A DNA stretch of 64,000 nucleotides from assembly GCA_031002005.1 (NCBI GenBank), contig JARYHS010013630.1, forward strand, positions 25,077,112 through 25,141,111. Reading direction: 5' to 3'. Below are positions 14,101 to 26,100 of this stretch, one piece after another; position 1 is the first letter of the stretch; every line of letters starts with the position of its first letter. Made by a program: the position numbers and the translations under genes. The DNA comes from Vandiemenella viatica. Taxonomy: Eukaryota > Arthropoda > Insecta > Orthoptera > Morabidae. The notes beneath the pieces were generated by a model. That model saw only the letters and a list, made by a program, of their open reading frames with translations, searched no databases and was not told the origin of the DNA.

Positions 14101-17100
14101 ATTTTAACATTCTTCAAAATACACTTCTTGTTGTAATGATTTCGCGACAGCTGATATGCTGCGTTGAGTTTGGCACATCTATCTAAGATGGAGGTTCCAT
14201 CTCTACCATTGGGGTGGAACCAAAGGTACCAGAATGCCATGGATGGTGCCGACTATCAAAGTACTTGGTCTTTTTGTATGATATCTGTAGTCCTATATTC
14301 TCCGCTATCTTGTGTAGGGTTTGAACACCAATGGCAGCAACCTTAGAGTCATTGGTTAGGAATGCGATGTCATCTGCGAAAGCAAGGCTCCTGATTTCGA
14401 TCTTTGATGTTCCGACTCCAATGGTGACTGGTTTGATTCCAATTTTGTCCAGTGCAAGTTCCCAGGTTCTGATTACTTTGTCAAGCACCAGATTGAACAT
14501 AATGGGTAAGAGGCCATCTCCTTGTCTTACTCCAACTGGAATCTTGAAACTCCAGAACAGTTCTCCTCTGAATTTTATTTTGGAAAAGGTGTCTGTGAGA
14601 GTTTGTTCGCAACACTGTGAAGAGTGTTTGGCGGTCAATCGAATCCTAAGTCTTCTTGAATGCAACGAATATTACAGTGACATTCACACTTCTCATACAT
14701 TTTAATTGGAGAATTGTTTTTAGATTGAAGATCTGCTCGCTGCCAGAGCGTCTTCGCCGAAATCCTCCCTGTGGCCACACTGATTCTCCACATTGTCATG
14801 TAGGCTACTGCTAACAGCGATATTCCCCGATAGTTGTTGACAACAACCATCTCTTTTTTTGTGCAGTGGTTGTATTAGTGCCGTCCTCCAGTCATCAGGT
14901 ATCCTTCAAGTGTACCAGCAGACAGTCAGGATTTGGTGTATGGCTTCTACGATAGTACTTCTGCCTGCTTTAAGGGCTTCTGTAATGATGCCACCTTCTC
15001 CAGGTGCGTTGTTATTCTTGAGACGTTTGATGGTGGCAGTGATTTGCTGCAAAATAGGTGGCTCAGGTGGCGGACTGACATGCACTGTATCTCCCACAGG
15101 TAATCTTTCCTTGGGCTCTTGGCAACTAAGTAACTGGTTGAAGCAGTTTGCCCTAAGTTCCACGTTCCCATGGTTGCAGATGACTAACTTCTCTTTTGGA
15201 TTCTTGAAGTGAAGGCATGGTGGTTTATACCCTGAGAGCTCCTCTTCCAATGCCCGGTAGAAATTTCTGGTGTTGTATAACCTGAATTTTTCATCCAATT
15301 TCTCCACCCTCGAACAATCATAAGATCTCTTCACATGACTAATGGTTTTAGCAGACTGGCTTCATTCTTTTGCGAAATTTTCCCAGTCTTCTTTTTGCTT
15401 AGTTTAATTCCACTTTGTCCAGGCTGTGGCTTCTCGTCGACTACACGGTATTCCACATGTGAAATCGCTTCCTTCATGGTTGGGTGAGTTTATTCATGGT
15501 TTCACATACTGCGAACTTCAGGTGGTTCCAGTCATTCATTTCTCTTTGCAAATTGTCAGTTACAAAGCGCTCCATATTTTCATGGAGGAACTGAGGATCA
15601 ACTCTCATTGGAGCCGTGTTAAGAGGGTACCTGTCACTTGGGCAATAGTCTTGTCTTGATTTGGGTGAGGAAATGATCAGAGTCAATGTTGCAGCCTTTG
15701 ATAACTCATGTTCATGATCTCTTTCCTATTTTTTTCACTAACTGCGACATGGTCTATCTGAAATGAACTAGTAGTTGGGTTCGGTGATTGCCAGGTGGTC
15801 TGGTACCTCCGTTTTCTAGTGAAAATTGTGGATACGATCTTCATTTAATACAGCTTAAACAGTTCTATTAAGCGTTTGTGATTGGTGTTTGTGCGTTTAT
15901 GTGCTGTATGAGGTCCCAAAACGTCTCTGTACCTTCATTCTTTACCCAGCTGAGCATTGAAATCGCCTACCAGGAGCTTGACGTGGTGACCGGGGATCTT
16001 GCCGATCCAGTCTGCCAGAATATTTGAGTCTTCTCAGGGTTGTTCTTGCCGTCATCATTTATAGGAGCATGTGCATTTACAACAGAGTATCCTTTGTTTC
16101 CACATCTGAAGAATTACACAGACAGGCATTCATTAGATGAAGTGAAATCGATGACGGAGTTTATTAAATCTTGTCCTACTAAGAAGGCTGTTCCACAGAC
16201 ACTTGAGCCATGTGTGTTCTTAGATGCTGGCTTCCCTTTAATTATTCTGTAACCTTCTGGCTCCAAGGCCACATCATCAGTAAATCTGGTTTCTTGGATC
16301 ACTGCTATTAACATTTTGCATTTATACAATACATGTGTTAGTTGCTTGAGTTTTTCAGTTTTACAGAGAGTTTGGATATTTATAGTACCAAAATTTGTGA
16401 TGGTTTTAGGTTTCACTTTTGAGCTGGTAGTATTAGGGAACTCCGACTTTCCCCACACGATGAGTTCAGGCTCCCCAGAACCTAAAGACCTGAATGTGCC
16501 ACCGTTGTTGGCGGGAGATTGGGAACTCCCTGGGGTAGTGACATCCGTGTCGTCGTTTATCATCATAAAAAGAACTAGTAAAAGTATTTATTAGGAGTGA
16601 AGACCCAGGGTCTTCCAGGTTTCCCACTCCAAATCTTATTCAGGAGCGTTGGCAATAGAAAGGCCACTCCTAACATGGATAACAGACGCCTTTGGCAGTC
16701 GCTCCTAACCTGCAGGACAGACGCTGCCTGATGGATTTTCATGGCATTTACTCCACTAAGGGACCCTAAACCTAACTAAGGGAGCTCCTCTGCCCTAAGC
16801 CGTTGGCTCCCTTAGGGTATCAAGTTATTTCCCGCCACCTAACTCCGGGCGATGATTATATATTTCTTCAATTTTTCTAAATTTAGTACATTTGAATACA
16901 CAGGTTATTTAAACAAACCATATTGTATATTAACACTCCAATAATTATAACAAAAGAGTAGAATTTAATTTACAGTGAAGCTTGCAGAGATACTAAATTT
17001 CAAATGAATAAAAACAAAAGGTAACTGCATTACTATCCACACCAAAGTTCACACAGGCTGTGAGAAAATGCTTCTATTTAATAAATCAGTATATAACTTC

Positions 17101-20100
17101 AAGTTATAAATTAAGCAGCTGGGATTATTGTTAGCGAGTTGAATTAATCAAATTTACTTTGGAAAATAACATTTTATTTCACCTAATAGTTGATTTAGTT
17201 AATCATTACATCTCTACAGCAAGCTTTATTAATTTAGAAACAGCTCACCAATTACTTAAGAACACAGTTAAACTTTGGTAATGAATTAGTTATCAGTGTA
17301 AATTCATACATATCTACCTTAATACAAGTGCAGATGACAGTAGAAGAATAGTGACAAAAAAAGAACATCTTGGTGTAAAACCTTACTCATATTTGAATCG
17401 CTAACTGCAGAAAGGCAACATGTCCACATTTCTAAATTTTATAGGACAGAAAAAAAACCGAATACAAGCTGACATATGGTAAATTTTTATTTGTTTATAT
17501 TTTATTTTCAAGTAACTAGGCAACATTTAATTATAGGTGCTTTAAAAAGTTCCAAACAACACATTACAGAGCTGTCGGAAATTTTTTTGTGTTGTGGACA
17601 TGTTCCCTTTCTGCAGTAAACAGGATTTTGAAGAGAAACTTTATGGTGGAAAAATGCAAATATCAATAAAAATCCATTTTATTACTACCAAGATACAGTA
17701 AGTACGTCATTTGAAAGTTGCCAATTTCATCCAAGGATGCCATTGTTATAGGCCATGAAATGATGGTATTCCAAAACTCCATCTTCTCTTCAGGTATGTA
17801 AACCAAAGCTTCCCTTATGCCATTCATTTTTTTACTACTAATGGGCACAACAGTAGTGAAGTCATTCTTGGTAGGTAATTTCAATGGCTTAACTGTGTTT
17901 CGAAGCTTAAAAGTGTCCACTTCCAAGCCAGATATGTTCAAGTTGCATTGAACATTGTGCAGATCGTTTGCCAAATAGCTCATCTCCCAGTAGTTGGATA
18001 TCCTGAAAGATCTCTCTTGATTTTTGCCACACGAATCAAAACGTAGACAAGTTTTTTTGTATGAGATATAAGTCTTTCTCGGCGTATCATCGATATAAAT
18101 TCTTCTCGGGTTTGCCGCCGAATCACATTTTCTACTGTCGAGCTTTCGGCGACTTTCACTGCCGCCATCATCAGGGCTGTTGTGTCTGAAGGAACAACAA
18201 AAACTGGACTGAATAGCGGAACTGGACGAGACAGGAACGTTGTCGACTTCTGATTGGCTGACTCCAATGACGTAACCATTACATGACTGCGATTGGTCGG
18301 TTGCGGAACCAGGCGTAGATATACACCAGCGTTGTACTAATAGTTGGCTCCACAGCGAAACCAAAGCCGAGGTTGTTAAAAATAGAAAGACGATGGATTA
18401 CCTACGTCAATGTTCGCATAACGTCACTGTTCATATTGAATCACCGTTTACATTATTCACCACTATTAATCATGATGTTAAATTCGATAATCCTTAGGGA
18501 GCCAAGCGGTATTCTGATTGGCTGACACAATAACTGTCCTCATAGCGTCATAGTTCACATTATTCTCACAGAGAAAAATCCAAAGACTTCTTTAATGAAA
18601 GACCCCACATTATATATTCTTAAAAACATTTACTATCATTAATTATGATGTTTAACTCGATAAATGCATAGGGAGCCATGCGGTCTTCCGATTGGCTGAC
18701 TATAACCCCGGTTCTGTAATACTTGTCTGTGATTGGTCGGCTACAGATTCAGCTGTGGATGTAGTCGGACCGATACGCTGTGCTCCACTCTCCACTCTCC
18801 TATCATCCGTCAGCGAGACACTTGGTTGTTTAAGAATGGCAAAAAATGGCTTCCATGCGTCACTGAGCCATACACCCAAGTCCCTGTTCATATAATTATT
18901 ATTCAGGCGTATCTCAATCGCCTCTTTAATCACAGATTCCCAGAAGAAGGAACACTTGGCTAAAACTCTCACCTTATCGAAATCCATACTATGACCATTT
19001 TCGATCACGTGTTGTGCCACAGCAGACTTTTCTAGTTGGAATAACCGGATGTTACGTTGGTGTTCAGTCACACGGGCCTGGATAGTGCGAATGGTTTGTC
19101 CAATATAACTCTTACCGGTAAGAGTTATATTGGACAAACCATTCGCACTATCCAGGCCCGTGTGACTGAACACCAACGTAACATCCGGTTATTCCAACTA
19201 GAAAAGTCTGCTGTGGCACAACACGTGATCGAAAATGGTCATAGTATGGATTTCGATAAGGTGAGAGTTTTAGCCAAGTGTTCCTTCTTCTGGGAATCTG
19301 TGATTAAAGAGGCGATTGAGATACGCCTGAATAATAATTATATGAACAGGGACTTGGGTGTATGGCTCAGTGATGCATGGAAGCCAGTTTTTGCCATTCT
19401 TAAACAACCAAGTGTCTCGCTGACGGACGATAGGAGAGTGGAGAGTGGAGCACAGCGTATCGGTCCGACTACATCCACAGCTGAATCTGTAGCCGACCAA
19501 TCACAGACAAGTATTACAGAACCGGGGTTATAGTCAGCCAATCGGAAGACCGCATGGCTCCCTATGCATTTATCGAGTTAAACATCATAATTAATGATAG
19601 TAAATGTTTTTAAGAATATATAATGTGGGGTCTTTCATTAAAGAAGTCTTTGGATTTTTCTCTGTGAGAATAATGTGAACTATGACGCTATGAGGACAGT
19701 TATTGTGTCAGCCAATCAGAATACCGCTTGGCTCCCTAAGGATTATCGAATTTAACATCATGATTAATAGTGGTGAATAATGTAAACGGTGATTCAATAT
19801 GAACAGTGACGTTATGCGAACATTGACGTAGGTAATCCATCGTCTTTCTATTTTTAACAACCTCGGCTTTGGTTTCGCTGTGGAGCCAACTATTAGTACA
19901 ACGCTGGTGTATATCTACGCCTGGTTCCGCAACCGACCAATCGCAGTCATGTAATGGTTACGTCATTGGAGTCAGCCAATCAGAAGTCGACAACGTTCCT
20001 GTCTCGTCCAGTTCCGCTATTCAGTCCAGTTTTTGTTGTTCCTTCAGACACAACAGTCCTGATGATGGCGGCAGTGAAAGTCGCCGAAAGCTCGACAGTA

Positions 20101-23100
20101 GAAAATGTGATTCGGCGGCAAACCCGAGAAGAATTTATAAGTTTTTTTGTAAAACTTAGACCACCATGAGCTGTCAATCGACTCATCAGTTTTTATTTCA
20201 AATATTGAAAACTTATTAGAGATGTTCAAGGAATTTTGTATAAGTGCAACAACTTCATCCACTTGGTAATACCTTTCTTCTTTCCTCCTTCTTCTAATAA
20301 TACCAAAATCCACTTGTTGGGCATAAGCGTGCCCTCGAGAAAATAAGTTTAATGTTATCAAACCTCTATATCTCTCACAGTCATCTCACCATTGTTTTTA
20401 TCTTGGCTCAAACAGTTATCTCCAAAAAGATGTGACAGTCTTATCTTGTCAACGTTACTTATTGTGTACTTATTTAGCATAGTACAGACTTCTTTTGCCC
20501 CCTTGCCCCCCTCCCCCTCATGCCACCGCGCGCCACCGGTAAGACCGTTTACTGTAGACGGGGAACTTGTTGAGGACTAGTTCCCTATCTGCAGTAAACA
20601 GAAAATTAAAGGCGTTGCCATGCCTATTCTATTGGGCTCAGAAATATTCTTTCTACAGTAAAGGATGCATCTTGTATCTGGTTTTAGTGGGGGAAAAAAG
20701 CTATTTTCGAAAAAAAAAACATGGTCTTGTTGCCTTTCTGCAGTAAGCGATTCATACAGACATGAAACTAAATGCATAACCAAAGATGGATATTTATTAA
20801 AATTACATAAAAGGATTTTTTCTTTCATTATTAAATAAGAAGTTTTGGTGCCTTATCGTGATGATTTTTTAATCATTAGTTATAGTATGTATTTAATTAT
20901 TTTATAAACAGTAAGTACAGTACTAATTAAATTTAAGAGATATGCAATATAGTTTTTATATTTAATATTCATTTAGCTTATAAAATTAAAGTTAAATTAA
21001 TTTTAAGGAACATCATCAAAAGTATCATTCAATATTGTTTTCTTTTATGTTTCTTGTATTAAATCATGTTTCATAAGTGACACACATGTTGCCTAGCCTT
21101 GGCAAAATTGCTGTGGGTGTGAGAAATATATCATGTGAGGGGAGGGGGGAAAATGTAGAGAATGTAAATGAGACTCTCCTGTGCCTGGTACTTTCTGTCC
21201 ACCTTGTTTAAAAGGACCGAAAATTTCAGAGTTGGAAGAAACAATCAGCAAGACAAAATGATCATGATAAAAGCCAAATTGATCAGAGTCTTTCAGACTC
21301 AGCCTATAAAGGTAGAAAGGAAAGATTCTTAGTTGGGAAGGAGATACGGGCAGCTGGGAACTGGCAAAAAGTTATATGAGAAGTACGATAAACAGGATAA
21401 AGGTGTTGTCACTCAAAAAAGAGAAGAAGACATGGGGAAAATATAAGGATTCAAGATACCACTTACCAAGTCACAAGCATTTTTAAAACAACCAAAACAC
21501 ATGGCCCAATAAAAAAAAAGGATCACTCTGCAGGGGTTTTCACTAAGAAGTATAGGATAGTCAACTGGATTGTGTGTGTGTGGGGGGGGGGGGCTGCAAA
21601 TAATAGTATTGATTGAAACATGAGTTATCGTACTGAATATGTCTGGGAAGATTGTAGAGGCACAGCATACGAGTGTAGAAGAGATGTTGGTCCTGATTAG
21701 CAATAATAGGATGGTAAATAGAGACCTCTTATGTGTCCCCTTTTTATTTTATTTTAGTTAATTTCCTTCCTGCAATTAACATTTCCACTGATATTGTGTT
21801 TGCTCCCCCACCAACTCCACTCTGACTTCAACGGTTGAAACCACCAATGACTGTTGACCGCGGGTGCCCACACGAACTCAGTCTAGTTTCATGAAAAAGG
21901 GCAGAGCCCAAAATATTGTGTTTCTTGTGTTTGTGAAATTTTTTGTTGATGCTACCTTCCTTTCTTATACTTTGACCTTACATTTTCTTTCAATGTTAAT
22001 ATAACCTCATTACTGACATTTTTATTACTTACATGTAACAGAGTTGGCTGATGATTACATCGCTGTCTCCGAGAAGCTGGACATCAAAATTGAAATTGGG
22101 AAGCATTTCACGATTTATTAAAATCTGTGGAACATGTGCGGGAATTGAACCTTAAAAAGAAAATAAAGAATTAAGATTAACATAAACTCTTAAAACAAGT
22201 TAATTGTATATTCCAATAAAATAATTTATTAATTATTGCAGTTGAAAAAAAAAAACCACTCACATGCTAAAATACTATGTCAAAAATAAAGGTAGTTTAC
22301 ATGCGGTGTGTGTGCATGAGAATTAAGATTGTAGGATGAGTTTAGTATTGAACAATATGCTCTGTAAAAAAGGACTAGGTGGGGAAAAAGGAAAGAAATA
22401 TGTGAAGAACCATCACAAAACATCATCTATCTCGAAGAGAGCTGAAACTTTAGTGGATACCATATCCACAGGGGGGCACCTGCAAAACAATACTGACTCT
22501 GTCACTTGTTGCAGCAGCCTACATAAATATGCCTCAGTGCCAAATCAAAATTCATAATCAAGTGAAATTGTGAGTGGAAAGACGATAACATTCCTTGAAC
22601 CTAACTTTTCAGAAAACTAAAACTGTTTATTGAGCATGCTATTAGTTTTAGAAAAACACTAACTATTACAATTTTGTAGAACCTAGAACTTAAACTTACA
22701 ATGTTTGTCAGGTTCAGAGATTCAAAGCTTTTTTCCAGTGGAATGTTATCCTTTTTCCATTACTAGATTTTTTATGGGAAAAAATATCCGGAAAAATGTG
22801 ACTGTAGTTTTATATTGTTGTGTTTATTTATGAACCTACGCTCAAGATACTTTTCCTTAATTTTGAACTTGAAGTGTTCATTTCATAGATCCAAAAATTC
22901 TTTGAACTTACAATCTTTCGTTTTACACTCTTTAGGATTTTTAGGCAAAAAAGACTACAATGTAGATTTTGTTTTAATTTACTATGTTTATTCATGAATA
23001 TAATGATACTGTTTTGAACTTAAGGATTTTCAATTTTTTTAAAAAAGTATCACATAGCCTAAAATGGGCACTTCAGTCCTCAACATCACTGTCAGCTGCC

Positions 23101-26100
23101 TTAAAAGTTGGTAGTTGTTGCATATTTTCATAAAATGCAGGGTGCTCTTGAGGAATGTATTGTGTTACTTTTGAGATGATTTGAAGTTTTTTAGGTTTGA
23201 GTCAATCATGTTAGTAGCAAAATGAGGACCTAAATGAACAGTGAAGAGAAAAAGGATAATATTCAAGGAAAGTCACCTTCCTTCCACTCAATAAACTTTT
23301 CGAGCTTAATTTTAACAATGAAGTTTGATGGGTATAATCCCCTTTTGTGCTCAGCATGTAGAACTACCTCCCAGCTACAAAATGGCTGTCTTATTTTATT
23401 TTATCATTTCTGTAGAATGTCAACCTTATTTTGCTCACCCATTCAATCACCACATTAACGAAATGTGAAAATAATACTTCATACCAAAAAATATAATAAA
23501 AGGCTCTGAAAAAATGTTATACAAATTATCTCACTTGGGGCTTCAGTAATGATACTAAGGAAAAAGGAAATGGCTTTTAGGCAATATAAATAACAAAGGG
23601 AAAATGACACATCAGATTTAAGGCTGTGACTAAGTCTTGCGATAAACTTCGGTGTGTGCACACCTTCAGAACCACATCACTTGTTCCCTATCACATGAAT
23701 AAAGTGTAAAACTGAAATTATGTATATGTTTATGTTCATCTTAAATGTTTTTACACACATCACAGCCTTCAACTATGGTGAGTGATGAGTCATTTTTACT
23801 TTCCTTTGTTATTTATACTCACTTGAGGCTTGGGATATTTACTGCAGACAATGAGATAACATGCACGCTATCATCTGTAAAGTTGAAGACGCTGTCTTTT
23901 TCAAACCAAACCCCTTCACTCCAGAATTTTAGCATATATTGGGAGATTATTTGTGCTGAGAGAATCTGAATTATCACTTTTATTGGTAAGGAAAGACTAA
24001 TGAGTGATGGCAATAGCAGACACTGGTCACCAGGCAGCCACCTAGTTTCAACTTAAGATAATACCCAGTCATTACCTTAACAATTCATTCTCTCTCAATT
24101 CTCTTCCCACTACTAATCTGAACCACCACTAACCACAGGTGATGTTTGACTTCATATTTTTCTGTTTTACTGTTCATGTTTAATCATGAGGGTAGATCAA
24201 ATATAAACGGGACTTTAACTGACCACACAATAATGGTCCAAATGGTCACGCACTTCTACACATGTTTGTTGGAGATGTCATGGGTGGGGAGAGTGATTGT
24301 TCGCTTCACTAGGTGCAGTCAGTAGTACAGATAACAATGTCCAAGCTAGATGTGCACCCCTCGATTGCGCAATTTCCCACTTGTGAAGATGAGAGGAACC
24401 AATCCAGGGTGGCCACAAAGAAATGATTTAAAAATTCCCTGATATTTCCAGGTTTTCCAGGAAAGTTTGTCATACTTTTCCCTGAATTATAAATTTTATT
24501 CACATAATTATATTTTAATATTTGATTACATTTTAATTGGAAAAACTGTTACAAAACTCACAAAAATTAAAAAGACATTTCTAATTATGTTTATTTGAAT
24601 ATCATAATTTATTTAATTATTTTTTAATACATTGCTATAGATGGTATTTTATAAACTAATTAAAAATCTTATGAAAAATAATTTAAAATGAGTAAAACAG
24701 AAACAAGCTAATGATAAATTAGCACAAATTAAACTGTTAGTATTTGATATATAAAAATATTTAAGACTTTTAAATTGCTCATCAATAACTTGAATCTCAG
24801 CTAGAAGTTTAACCTTTTATTTGATGCCAAATGCTTTTTTTTTATTAGCTACATGTTTTCTTTTCATATCTTCTGATTCAGTTATTTTATCTTTCTTTTT
24901 TCAGCGTTCAATTTCTTGATATAAATTTGAACGTGAGTTATGGTAAGAATGAACTAAAGATTTTGGAACATCAAGAGTTGCAACATCCCCATTTGTTTCA
25001 CTTAAGACAGTCATCCATTAATTGCTGAACAATTACAGTTTCATTTTCTAAACTAAACCTTCAGAATTTACTGAAAAACCTCTCTCAATATTACCACTGC
25101 CACAAGATAAACCATGACTATCTTTAAAAGTTTTACTATTGACTGGATTAACGTGTCCAAGAATTAATTCATCCCACAACTGATCTAGGTGTTTACTTGT
25201 TCGTGAATAATTTTTTAAGAACTTGCAATGCCGAACATTGAGAACATAAATTGTTGAAATCTTGATTAATTTCATCAGCCTTATTACCAATGATCCAATT
25301 ATTTTCATTCAAAATAGTGATTAGGCTTTAGTCTCCTACTAATGTGCAAGACTACGATCAAAACACGAGACTCCTTCAGTAAGTTTATAAAGTAAGTGAC
25401 TGTGTCAACAATTTTCCTGTAAAAGCTTTCAAAGCAGGTGTGGCATTTTTCTGCAATTGTAAAATCATGAGATCGGTGATATTTTTTTTAAAAAAATTTA
25501 ATTCTTTTAGTACCAAATCCCATGTCAATTTGACTGTACAAAATCAAATTGTTTTCATCAGTTAAGTGTATACTTGATAATGAGTCAACAGACTTCAGTA
25601 CATCTGCTTTGATAAATCTTTGCATTATACTAAGGAGAACTGTCACTAAAGAGCTGTGAAGAAATCGTGCTATAGGAGCATCAGTTTGATATTCTTGTAG
25701 GAATGGTTGTGATTCAGCTGGTAATGACCGAAAAACTTCTAGTTTTGCTGGCAGGAAAGGATCTGAAAGAGTCTCAGTTACAATTTTGTAACTAGTGCTA
25801 GTCAGCTCTTTTTTTATCATGCTGTAAATCCCTCCACCATTTTTTTAAGATTAGAATAATTTCGATAGCACAAGCAGCTAACTGTAATTTTCTATCTAAT
25901 GGGCTGCACAAAATTTTTTTAGGATAAAGAGTTGATCCTGAATACTCTTAACTGAGCGTGGCATGTCAGTGCGTCTTTAAACAGATAATAAACTGACCAT
26001 AAAAACTGAACAATATTCCATTTAGTCGCCTCTATTCCACATTTAAATCCTCCATGCATGTTATGAAGACCACAACTGTCCATGTCAAGTACCAAAGTAT

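Larger units (their letters stand above)
18062..20138. mobile_element. Penelope-like insertion forming a near-perfect palindrome
   Basis: Two 5'-truncated copies of the same Penelope-like 3' end are joined head to head with no spacer. The centre is between 19116 and 19117 (ACC|GGT). The arms are 18094-19116 and 19117-20139, 1023 bp each, with only a handful of mismatches (for example near 18184 and 18847). The minus-oriented copy extends 32 bp further, to 18062. A 13-bp direct repeat, AAGTTTTTTTGTA, flanks the unit at 18049-18061 and 20139-20151 and looks like a target-site duplication. Each arm carries a GIY-YIG domain and a hammerhead-like core. Confidence 0.85.
17394..20754 (-). mobile_element. 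TIR DNA transposon remnant with a DNC-QNKN/GHS-type transposase fragment
   Basis: The ends form an inverted repeat, TGAATCGCT-ACTGCAGAA continuing AGGCAACA, at 17394-17425 and 20728-20754. Without a later 2.09-kb insertion (18062-20151) the element is about 1.27 kb. Minus-strand coding reads [14 protein letters not shown], then after a frame change [21 protein letters not shown], then a frame running straight across the insertion point to about 17663. The pattern DNC-x-GQNKN followed by GHS and D-F resembles a DDE-type transposase family common in invertebrates. The superfamily name is not certain (Sola-like is possible). Extra internal copies of the CTGCAG terminal motif lie near 17600-17625 and 20578-20600. 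No clear target duplication was found. Confidence 0.6.

Noticed and set aside
19057..19176. Reading the two 158-codon frames across the palindrome centre as full genes
   Set aside because: The upstream part, including the Met, is the other arm read antisense. Only the part from the centre outward is the real GIY-YIG segment.
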